Positions 14,202 through 25,440 of a DNA stretch of 64,000 bases are shown here, one piece after another; position 1 is the first letter of the stretch, and the number at the start of each line of letters is the position of its first letter. The notes under the pieces were generated by a model, which did no database searches, was not told the DNA's origin, and saw only the letters and a program-made list of their open reading frames with translations. The stretch is from Hippasteria phrygiana (taxonomy: Eukaryota; Echinodermata; Asteroidea; Valvatida; Goniasteridae). Where the stretch lies: contig JAZGUH010000226.1 in NCBI GenBank assembly GCA_037893225.1, positions 434,001 to 498,000 of the forward strand, written 5' to 3'. A program made the position numbers and the translations under genes.

Positions 14202-15904
14202 CCTTTTCAGACTTTTTTGCCCATAGCATTTGTACACGTTTTCTTTCTTACCGGCACTTTGGCTACTTTTATGGTGCCGATTGGCTTTAAACTTGGCAGA
14301 CACTTAGACTAACTGCTCAGAATGTATGCCGAACATTTTCGTCATGATGACGTCATCACGTGATTTTTTATGAATTTTTGAAATTTCAAAATCGTAAAAT
14401 TCTTTTCAATATTTCTGGCGAACAAAACAAGATATTTTCAAAATTCTTTTTGTTATAGCTTTGGTATGTCTCAAAGATATGCACTAAAAGAAAAAAAAAT
14501 GTGTGATGTCATGATGACGTCATCAAAAATGTGCTTTTTTAAAACACATATAAGGATAGGTCCGATCGTCATGAAAATTGGTGGGTAGGTAGATACTGGC
14601 ACTAGGATGCAAAATCCAAAATGACGTCATGATGACATCATCACGTGATTTGTTATGAATTTTTGAAATTTTGAAAATCGTAACATTCTTTTAAATATAT
14701 CTGGCAAACAAAACAAGATATTTTCAAAATTCTTTTTGTTATAGCTTTGGTAGGTCTCAAAGATATGCCCTAAAAAGGAAAAAAATGTGTGACGTCATGA
14801 TGACATCATCAAAAATGTGCTTTTTTAAAACACATATAAGGATAGGTCCGATCGTCATGAAAATTGGTGGGTAGGTAGATACTGCCACCAGTATGCAGAA
14901 GCCGAAGTGACGTCATGATGACGTCATCACATGATTTTTTATGAATTTTTGAAATTTTGAAATCGTAAAATTCTTTTAAATATATCTGGCAAACAAAACA
15001 AGATATTTTCAAAATTCTTTTTGTTATAGCTTTGGTAGGTCTGAAAGATATGCCCTAAAAAGGAAAAAAAATTGTGACGTCATGATGACATCATCAAAAA
15101 TGTGCTTTTTTAAAACACATATAAGGAAAGGTCCGATCGTCATGCAAATTGGTGGGTAGGTAGATACTGGTACTAGGATGCAAAATCCAAACTGACGTCA
15201 TGATGACGTCATCACGTGATTTGTTATGAATTTTTGAAATTTTGAAATCGTAACATTCTTTTCAATATATCTCGCAAACAAAACAAGAGATTTTCAAAAT
15301 TCTTTTTGATACAGCTTTTGGTATGTCTCAAAGATATGCCCTAAAAGGCGAAAATTGTGTGACGTCATAATGACGTCATCAATTTTTTTTTTTTACGCAT
15401 GTAAGGGTCGGTCCGATTAAAAATGTATACATTGAATTTTTCTCTACCTAATTCAACAATTTCGTGATCGTGGCTCACTCAAGTATTAAGAAATAACAGG
15501 CATCTAACAAATTGTGACCAAATTCAATATAACACAAAGGAATTCTGGGAAGGACAGAAACCATGGCTTTCATGTGGCATGCTGTCTATAAAGAGTTGAT
15601 CTCTAGTCTTTTTTTCAAGTCGTTAGACAAGTCGTAGGCAGATACTTACACCAACTGCTCAGAATGTGCGCCGAACTTTTAGGTCATGATGATGTCATCA
15701 CATGTCACGTGACGTCATCTTAAAGGGGCATTTTTGGAAACCATATATCTACAAAAGTACAAGTCACATTAAGTTAAAACGTGGTATTTAGTTATGCCAG
15801 CATGTGTTAGATGAAAATGTATGTGACGTCATGGTGACGTCATGATGACGTCATCGGCTAATTGGCTGTTTTGGAAACTTTTCCAAAACAGCCCTTGTTT
15901 TCGT

Positions 15905-15972
<68 letters not shown>

Positions 15973-17551
15973 CCTTTTCAGACTTTTTGCCCATAGCATT
16001 TGTGCACGTTTTCTTTCTTACCGGCACTTTGGCCACTTTGGTACACCCGATTGCCTCTAAACTTGGCAGACACTTAGACCAACTGCTCAGAATGTATGCC
16101 GAACATTTACGTCATGATGACGTCATCACGTGATTTTTTATGAATTTTTGAAATTTGAAAATCGTAATATTCTATTTAATATATCTAGCGAACAAAACAA
16201 GATATTTTCAAAATTCCTTTTGTTATAGCTTTGGTATGTCTCAAAGATATGCACTAAAAGAAAAAAAAATGTGTGATGTCATGATGACATCATCAAAAAT
16301 GTGCTTTTTTAAAACACATATAAGGATAGGTCCGATCGTCATGAAAATTGGTGGGTAGGTAGATACTGGCACTAGGATGCAAAATCCAAAATGACGTCAT
16401 GATGACGTCATCACGTGATTTGTTATGAATTTTTGAAATTTTGAAAATCGTAACATTCTTTTAAATATATCTGGCAAACAAAACAAGATATTTTCAAAAT
16501 TCTTTTTGTTATAGCTTTGGTAGGTCTCAAAGATATGCCCTAAAAAGGAAAAAATGTGTGACGTCATGATGACATCATCAAAAATGTCTTTTTTTAAAAC
16601 ACATATAAGGATAGGTCCGATCGTCATGAAAATTGGTGGGTATGTAGATACTGCCACCAGCATGCAGAAGCCGAAGTGACGTCATGATGACGTCATCACG
16701 TGATTTGTTATGAATTTTTGAAATTTTGAAAATCGTAACATTCTTTTAAATATATCTCGCAAACAAAACAAGATATTTTCAAAATTCTTTTTGATACAGC
16801 TTTTGGTATGTCTCAAAGATATGCCCTAAAAAGCGAAAATTGTGTGACGTCATAATGACGTCATCAATTTTTTTTGTTAACGCATGTAAGGGTCGGTCTG
16901 ATTAAAAAAATTTATACATTGAATTTTTCTCCACCTAATTCAACAATTTCGTGATCGTGGCTCACTCAAGTATTAAGAAATAACAGGCATCTGAAAATTG
17001 TGACCAAATTCAATATAACACAAAGGAATTCTGGGAAGGACAGAAACCATGGCTTTCATGTGGCATGCTGTCTATAAAGAGTTGATCTCTAGTCTTTTTT
17101 TCAAGTCGTTAGACAAGTCGTAGGCAGATATTTACACCAACTGCTCAGAATGTGCGCCGAACTTTTAGGTCATGATGACGTCATCACATGTCACGTGACG
17201 TCATCTTAAAGGGGCATTTTTGGAAACCATATATCTACAAAAGTACAAGTCACATTAAGTTAAAACGTGGTATTTAGTTATGCCAGCATGTGTTAGATGA
17301 AAATGTATGTGACGTCATGATGACGTCATCGGCTAATTTTCTATGATTTTTTCATTTTTGAAATTTCATTTAAATCACATAATTTTACACAAAAAAACAA
17401 AACAGCCCTGTGTTTGTCCACAAACACTGCACCATACATCTAGTTTTCTATGATTTTTTTCATTTTTGAAATTTCATTTAAATCACATAATTTTACACAA
17501 AAAAACAAAACAGCCCTGTGTTTGTCCACAAACACTGCACCAGATGTCTAG
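14098..17551 (+). repeat. Array unit 8 (host of a nested copy)
   Basis: After T's comes an F hairpin (14106-14135), then a run of about 50 T's, C, A monomers, B and D. The unit is then interrupted at 15864-17443 by a complete second unit and resumes at 17444 with its own tail, ending with the palindrome 17518-17535 and CTAG 17548-17551. Its twin at 20884-22755 lacks the insertion. Confidence 0.82.
15864..17443 (+). mobile_element. Nested 1,580-bp Helentron/Helitron-like non-autonomous element
   Basis: Unit 8 and its twin unit 11 align at a constant offset of 6,786 up to GGCTAA (15861 and 22647) and at 5,204 from TTTTCTATG onward (17444 and 22648). The difference is 1,582 bp: GGCTG...CTAG (1,580 bp) plus two T's. 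The insert begins with the F hairpin (arms GGCTGTTTTGGAAA and its complement), then has a run of about 63 T's, C, A monomers, B, D and the 3' signature (palindrome 17410-17427, CTAG 17440-17443). The 5' GGCTGTTTTG is the inverted complement of CAAAACAGCC just before the 3' palindrome. Asymmetric subterminal inverted repeats with a 3' hairpin and T-rich insertion sites are described for Helentrons (Helitron2). No Rep/helicase is encoded, so the class assignment is inference. Confidence 0.65.
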
Positions 17552-19098
17552 TTTCTTTTTTTTTTTCTTCTTTTTCAGCCAAATGCCCATTGCATTTGTA
17601 CACGTTTTCTTTCTTACTGGCACTTTGGCTACTTTTATGGTGCCGATTGGCTTTAAACTTGGCAGGCACTTAGACCAACTGCTCAGAATGTATGCCGAAC
17701 ATTTACGTCATGATGACGTCATCACGTGATTTTTTATGAATTTTTGAAATTTCAAAATCGTAAAATTCTGTTCAATATATCTAGCGAACAAAACAAGATA
17801 TTTTCAAAATTCTTTTTGTTATAGCTTTGGTATGTCTCAAAGATATGCCCTGAAAGGGAGAAAATGTGTGACGTCATGATGACATCATCAAAAATGTGCT
17901 TTTTTAAAACACATATAAGGATAGGTCCGATCGTCATGAAAATTGGTGGGTAGGTAGATACTGTCACTAGGATGCTGAATCCAAAGTGACGTCATGATGA
18001 CGTCATCACATGATTTTTTATGAATTTTTCAAAATTTTAAAATCGTAACATTCTTTTCAATATATCTAGCAAACAGAACAAGATATTTTCAAAATTATTT
18101 TTGTTATAGCTTTGGTATGTCTCAAAGATATGCCCTGAAAGGGAGAAAATGTGTGACGTCATGATGACATCATCAAAAATGTGCTTTTTTAAAACACATA
18201 TAAGGATATGTCCGATCGTCATGAAAATTGGTGGGTAGGTAGATAGTGCCACTAGCATGTAAAATCCAAAGTGACGTCATGATGACGTCATCAGCTGATT
18301 TTCTATGACTTTTTAGTTTTATCCCAAATCCCATAGACTTTGTACACGAATTTTGTAAGAGCCACTTTGGTCACTAAACAACCTCAGATCTTAATCAGGT
18401 TTAACTCAAACAGAGACCCTAAGCTAAGAATGTATGCCGAAGAGTGACGTCATGATGACGTCATCACTTGTCATGTGACGTCATCTTAAAGGTGCATTTT
18501 TCAAGGGCACATATCTAGAGAACCGTAGGTCCGATTGCATTCAAACCTGCTATGGTGGTAGACAAGTACGTGTTATAGATGAAAATTGAGGTGACGTCAT
18601 CATGACGTCATCATGACGTCATCATACGATTTTATAGTAATTTTTAAGTTTTTTAACCTTAAAGTTTCTTAAACCCATATCTCATCACCAGAACATGCTA
18701 AATTCAAAATTCTTTTTGTAATAGCTTTGTTAGCTTCTATATTCTTTCACATAAATGAGAAAATGTGTGACGTCATCATGACGACATCAAAAATATATTA
18801 AAAAAAAAACACATATAAGGGTAGGTCCAATCGTCATAAAAATTGGTGGGTATGTAGATAGTGTGCCACAAGCATGCGGCAGCCGAAGTGACGTCATGAT
18901 GACGTCATCGGCAAATTTTCTATGATTTTTTTTATTTTGTAAATTTTATGTTCCTCCCAACAACAACATCCTAACCCCTCCGTCTTTAACTAACAAACAC
19001 CTTTTACTATTATAAGCATATTACACATCCAAAATAACAAAACAACCCCGAAACAGCCCTGTGTTTGTCATAACGTGACAAACACATAGCATGTCTAG
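17552..19098 (+). repeat. Array unit 9
   Basis: This is a near copy of unit 5 (8666-10213). It carries one extra 11-bp TGACGTCATCA step near 18600 and the long-arm palindrome 19061-19085, then CTAG 19095-19098. It closes the first 6,786-bp tandem block. Confidence 0.8.
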
Positions 19099-20883
19099 TT
19101 TTTTTTTTTTTTCCTTTTCAGACTTTTTGCCCATAGCATTTGTGCACGTTTTCTTTCTTACCGGCACTTTGGCTACTTTGGTGCACCCGATTGCCTCTAA
19201 ACTTGGCAGACACTTAGACCAACTGCTCAGAATGTATGCCGAACATTTACGTCATGATGACGTCATCACGTGATTTTTTATGAATTTTTGAAATTTGAAA
19301 ATCGTAATATTCTATTTAATATATCTAGCGAACAAAACAAGATATTTTCAAAATTCCTTTTGTTATAGCTTTGGTATGTCTCAAAGATATGCACTAAAAG
19401 AAAAAAAAATGTGTGATGTCATGATGACGTCATCAAAAATGTGCTTTTTTAAAACACATATAAGGATAGGTCCGATCGTCATGAAAATTGGTGGGTAGGT
19501 AGATACTGGCACTAGGATGCAAAATCCAAAATGACGTCATGATGACGTCATCACGTGATTTGTTATGAATTTTTGAAATTTTGAAAATCGTAACATTCTT
19601 TTAAATATATCTGGCAAACAAAACAAGATATTTTCAAAATTCTTTTTGTTATAGCTTTGGTAGGTCTCAAAGATATGCCCTAAAAAGGAAAAAAATGTGT
19701 GACGTCATGATGACATCATCAAAAATGTCCTTTTTTAAAACACATATAAGGATAGGTCCGATCGTCATGAAAATTGGTGGGTAGGTAGATACTGCCACCA
19801 GCATGCAGAAGCCAAAGTGACGTCATGATGACGTCATCGCGTGATTTTTTATGAATTTTTGAAATTTTGAAATCGTAAAATTCTTTTAAATATATCTGGC
19901 AAACAAAACAAGATATTTTCAAAATTCTTTTTGTTATAGCTTTGGTAGGTCTCAAAGATATGCCCTAAAAAGGAAAAAAATGTGTGACGTCATGATGACA
20001 TCATCAAAAATGTGCTTTTTTAAAACACATATAAGGATAGGTCCGATCGTCATGAAAATTGGTGGGTAGGTAGATACTGGTACTAGGATGCAAAATCCAA
20101 AGTGACGTCATAATGACTTGATCATGTGATTTGTTATGAATTTTTGAAATTTTGAAATCGTAACATTCTTTTAAATATATCTCGCAAACAAAACAAGATA
20201 TTTTCAAAATTCTTTTTGATACAGCTTTTGGTATGTCTCAAAGATATGCCCTAAAAGGCGAAAATTGTGTGACGTCATAATGACGTCATCAAATTTTTTT
20301 TTTCAACGCATGTAAGGGTCGTTCCGATTAAAAATTTATACATTGAATTTTTCTCTACCTAATTCAACAATTTCGTGATCGTGGCTCACTCAAGTATTAA
20401 GAAATAACAGGCATCTAAAAAATTGTGACCAAATTCAATATAACACAAAGGAATTCTGGGAAGGACAGAAACCATGGCTTTCATGTGGCACGCTGTCTAT
20501 AAAGAGTTGATCTCTAGTCTTTTTTTCAAGTCGTTAGACAAGTCGTAGCCAGATACTTACACCAACTGCTCAGAATGTGCGCCGAACTTTTAGGTCATGA
20601 TGACGTCATCACATGTCACGTGACGTCATCTTAAAGGGGCATTTTTGGAAACCATATATCTACAAAAGTACAACAAGTCACATTAAGTTAAAACGTGGTA
20701 TTTAGTTATGCCAGCATGTGTTAGATGAAAATGTATGTGACGTCATGGTGACGTCATGATGACGTCATCGGCACATTTTCTATGATTTTTTTCATTTTTG
20801 AAATTTCATTTAAATCACATAATTTTACACAAAAAAACAAAACAGCCCTGTGTTTGTCCACAAACACTGCACCAGATGTCTAG
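19099..20883 (+). repeat. Array unit 10
   Basis: This is the copy of unit 7 at offset 6,786: T-run, C, about four A monomers, B, D, palindrome 20850-20867 and CTAG 20880-20883. Confidence 0.8.
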
Positions 20884-20932
20884 TTTTTTTTGGCTGTTTT
20901 GGAAACTTTTCCAAAACAGCCCTTGTTTTCGT

Positions 20933-20987
<55 letters not shown>

Positions 20988-22755
20988 CCTTTTCAGACTT
21001 TTTTGCCCATAGCATTTGTACACGTTTTCTTTCTTACCGGCACTTTGGCTACTTTTATGGTGCCGATTGGCTTTAAACTTGGCAGACACTTAGACTAACT
21101 GCTCAGAATGTATGCCGAACATTTTCGTCATGATGACGTCATCACGTGATTTTTTATGAATTTTTGAAATTTCAAAATCGTAAAATTCTTTTCAATATTT
21201 CTGGCGAACAAAACAAGATATTTTCAAAATTCTTTTTGTTATAGCTTTGGTATGTCTCAAAGATATGCACTAAAAGAAAAAAAAATGTGTGATGTCATGA
21301 TGACGTCATCAAAAATGTGCTTTTTTAAAACACATATAAGGATAGGTCCGATCGTCATGAAAATTGGTGGGTAGGTAGATACTGGCACTAGGATGCAAAA
21401 TCCAAAATGACGTCATGATGACATCATCACGTGATTTGTTATGAATTTTTGAAATTTTGAAAATCGTAACATTCTTTTAAATATATCTGGCAAACAAAAC
21501 AAGATATTTTCAAAATTCTTTTTGTTATAGCTTTGGTAGGTCTCAAAGATATGCCCTAAAAAGGAAAAAAATGTGTGACGTCATGATGACATCATCAAAA
21601 ATGTGCTTTTTTAAAACACATATAAGGATAGGTCCGATCGTCATGAAAATTGGTGGGTAGGTAGATACTGCCACCAGTATGCAGAAGCCGAAGTGACGTC
21701 ATGATGACGTCATCACATGATTTTTTATGAATTTTTGAAATTTTGAAATCGTAAAATTCTTTTAAATATATCTGGCAAACAAAACAAGATATTTTCAAAA
21801 TTCTTTTTGTTATAGCTTTGGTAGGTCTGAAAGATATGCCCTAAAAAGGAAAAAAAATTGTGACGTCATGATGACATCATCAAAAATGTGCTTTTTTAAA
21901 ACACATATAAGGAAAGGTCCGATCGTCATGCAAATTGGTGGGTAGGTAGATACTGGTACTAGGATGCAAAATCCAAAGTGACGTCATGATGACGTCATCA
22001 CGTGATTTGTTATGAATTTTTGAAATTTTGAAATCGTAACATTCTTTTCAATATATCTCGCAAACAAAACAAGAGATTTTCAAAATTCTTTTTGATACAG
22101 CTTTTGGTATGTCTCAAAGATATGCCCTAAAAGGCGAAAATTGTGTGACGTCATAATGACGTCATCAATTTTTTTTTTTTACGCATGTAAGGGTCGGTCC
22201 GATTAAAAATGTATACATTGAATTTTTCTCTACCTAATTCAACAATTTCGTGATCGTGGCTCACTCAAGTATTAAGAAATAACAGGCATCTAACAAATTG
22301 TGACCAAATTCAATATAACACAAAGGAATTCTGGGAAGGACAGAAACCATGGCTTTCATGTGGCATGCTGTCTATAAAGAGTTGATCTCTAGTCTTTTTT
22401 TCAAGTCGTTAGACAAGTCGTAGGCAGATACTTACACCAACTGCTCAGAATGTGCGCCGAACTTTTAGGTCATGATGATGTCATCACATGTCACGTGACG
22501 TCATCTTAAAGGGGCATTTTTGGAAACCATATATCTACAAAAGTACAAGTCACATTAAGTTAAAACGTGGTATTTAGTTATGCCAGCATGTGTTAGATGA
22601 AAATGTATGTGACGTCATGGTGACGTCATGATGACGTCATCGGCTAATTTTCTATGATTTTTTTCATTTTTGAAATTTCATTTAAATCACATAATTTTAC
22701 ACAAAAAAACAAAACAGCCCTGTGTTTGTCCACAAACACTGCACCAGATGTCTAG
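20884..22755 (+). repeat. Array unit 11 (empty-site twin of unit 8)
   Basis: F hairpin 20892-20921, a long T-run, C, A monomers, B and D are followed by an uninterrupted GGCTAATTTTCTATG at 22642-22656, which is the empty site for the nested element in unit 8. The unit ends with the palindrome 22722-22739 and CTAG 22752-22755. Confidence 0.82.
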
Positions 22756-24302
22756 TTTCTTTTTTTTTTTCTTCTTTTTCAGCCAAATGCCCATTGCATT
22801 TGTACACGTTTTCTTTCTTACTGGCACTTTGGCTACTTTTATGGTGCCGATTGGCTTTAAACTTGGCAGGCACTTAGACCAACTGCTCAGAATGTATGCC
22901 GAACATTTACGTCATGATGACGTCATCACGTGATTTTTTATGAATTTTTGAAATTTCAAAATCGTAAAATTCTGTTCAATATATCTAGCGAACAAAACAA
23001 GATATTTTCAAAATTCTTTTTGTTATAGCTTTGGTATGTCTCAAAGATATGCCCTGAAAGGGAGAAAATGTGTGACGTCATGATGACATCATCAAAAATG
23101 TGCTTTTTTAAAACACATATAAGGATAGGTCCGATCGTCATGAAAATTGGTGGGTAGGTAGATACTGTCACTAGGATGCTGAATCCAAAGTGACGTCATG
23201 ATGACGTCATCACATGATTTTTTATGAATTTTTCAAAATTTTAAAATCGTAACATTCTTTTCAATATATCTAGCAAACAGAACAAGATATTTTCAAAATT
23301 ATTTTTGTTATAGCTTTGGTATGTCTCAAAGATATGCCCTGAAAGGGAGAAAATGTGTGACGTCATGATGACATCATCAAAAATGTGCTTTTTTAAAACA
23401 CATATAAGGATATGTCCGATCGTCATGAAAATTGGTGGGTAGGTAGATAGTGCCACTAGCATGTAAAATCCAAAGTGACGTCATGATGACGTCATCAGCT
23501 GATTTTCTATGACTTTTTAGTTTTATCCCAAATCCCATAGACTTTGTACACGAATTTTGTAAGAGCCACTTTGGTCACTAAACAACCTCAGATCTTAATC
23601 AGGTTTAACTCAAACAGAGACCCTAAGCTAAGAATGTATGCCGAAGAGTGACGTCATGATGACGTCATCACTTGTCATGTGACGTCATCTTAAAGGTGCA
23701 TTTTTCAAGGGCACATATCTAGAGAACCGTAGGTCCGATTGCATTCAAACCTGCTATGGTGGTAGACAAGTACGTGTTATAGATGAAAATTGAGGTGACG
23801 TCATCATGACGTCATCATGACGTCATCATACGATTTTATAGTAATTTTTAAGTTTTTTAACCTTAAAGTTTCTTAAACCCATATCTCATCACCAGAACAT
23901 GCTAAATTCAAAATTCTTTTTGTAATAGCTTTGTTAGCTTCTATATTCTTTCACATAAATGAGAAAATGTGTGACGTCATCATGACGACATCAAAAATAT
24001 ATTAAAAAAAAAACACATATAAGGGTAGGTCCAATCGTCATAAAAATTGGTGGGTATGTAGATAGTGTGCCACAAGCATGCGGCAGCCGAAGTGACGTCA
24101 TGATGACGTCATCGGCAAATTTTCTATGATTTTTTTTATTTTGTAAATTTTATGTTCCTCCCAACAACAACATCCTAACCCCTCCGTCTTTAACTAACAA
24201 ACACCTTTTACTATTATAAGCATATTACACATCCAAAATAACAAAACAACCCCGAAACAGCCCTGTGTTTGTCATAACGTGACAAACACATAGCATGTCT
24301 AG
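22756..24302 (+). repeat. Array unit 12
   Basis: This is a copy of unit 9 at offset 5,204, with the long-arm palindrome 24265-24289 and CTAG 24299-24302. It is the same length (1,547 bp) as unit 9 and shares its extra 11-bp step. Confidence 0.8.
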
Positions 24303-25440
24303 TTTTTTTTTTTTTTCCTTTTCAGACTTTTTGCCCATAGCATTTGTGCACGTTTTCTTTCTTACCGGCACTTTGGCTACTTTGGTGCACCCGATTGCCT
24401 CTAAACTTGGCAGACACTTAGACCAACTGCTCAGAATGTATGCCGAACATTTACGTCATGATGACGTCATCACGTGATTTTTTATGAATTTTTGAAATTT
24501 GAAAATCGTAATATTCTATTTAATATATCTAGCGAACAAAACAAGATATTTTCAAAATTCCTTTTGTTATAGCTTTGGTATGTCTCAAAGATATGCACTA
24601 AAAGAAAAAAAAATGTGTGATGTCATGATGACGTCATCAAAAATGTGCTTTTTTAAAACACATATAAGGATAGGTCCGATCGTCATGAAAATTGGTGGGT
24701 AGGTAGATACTGGCACTAGGATGCAAAATCCAAAATGACGTCATGATGACGTCATCACGTGATTTGTTATGAATTTTTGAAATTTTGAAAATCGTAACAT
24801 TCTTTTAAATATATCTGGCAAACAAAACAAGATATTTTCAAAATTCTTTTTGTTATAGCTTTGGTAGGTCTCAAAGATATGCCCTAAAAAGGAAAAAAAT
24901 GTGTGACGTCATGATGACATCATCAAAAATGTCCTTTTTTAAAACACATATAAGGATAGGTCCGATCGTCATGAAAATTGGTGGGTAGGTAGATACTGCC
25001 ACCAGCATGCAGAAGCCGAAGTGACGTCATGATGACGTCATCACGTGATTTGTTATGAATTTTTGAAATTTTGAAATCGTAAAAGTCTTTTAAATATATC
25101 TGGCAAACAAAACAAGATATTTTCAAAATTATTTTTGTTATAGCTTTGGTAGGTCTCAAAGATATGCCCTAAAAAGGAAAAAAATGTGTGACGTCATGAT
25201 GACATCATCAAAAATGTGCTTTTTTTAAACACATATAAGGATAGGTCCAATCGTCATGAAAATTGGTGGGTAGGTAGATACTGTCACTAGCATGCAAAAT
25301 CTGAAGTGATGTCATGATGACGTCATCGGGAATTTTTTTTATGATTTTTGAAATTTTTGAAATTTCATTTTAATCACAATTTTACACAAAAAAACAAAAC
25401 AGCCCTGTGTTTGTCCACAAACACTGTACCAGATGTCTAG
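24303..25440 (+). repeat. Array unit 13
   Basis: It begins as a third copy of unit 7 (C, then A monomers identical to about 25010) and departs from that copy near 25015. It ends after the A block with no B or D: palindrome 25407-25424 and CTAG 25437-25440. Confidence 0.78.

Larger units (their letters stand above)
12313..24302 (+). repeat. Tandem pair of higher-order blocks, 6,786 bp and 5,204 bp
   Basis: Block 1 (12313-19098, units 7-9) and block 2 (19099-24302, units 10-12) match throughout. Block 2 lacks only the 1,582-bp nested element. Both block boundaries fall directly after CTAG, and a third partial copy starts at 24303. Near identity by eye implies recent duplication, or an assembly duplication, which only long reads can exclude. 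Confidence 0.85.

Noticed and set aside
3847..25159. Recurrent minus-strand open frames of 60-80 codons (for example 3847-4083, 12933-13169, 19719-19955) encoding a Lys/Phe-rich peptide with DDVIMTS
   Set aside because: They are translations of the 285-bp A monomer. The monomer length is divisible by three, which keeps frames similar, but starts and stops vary, no domain is recognisable and the opposite strand is equally open. The sequence is explained by CRE palindromes and AT-rich repeat.
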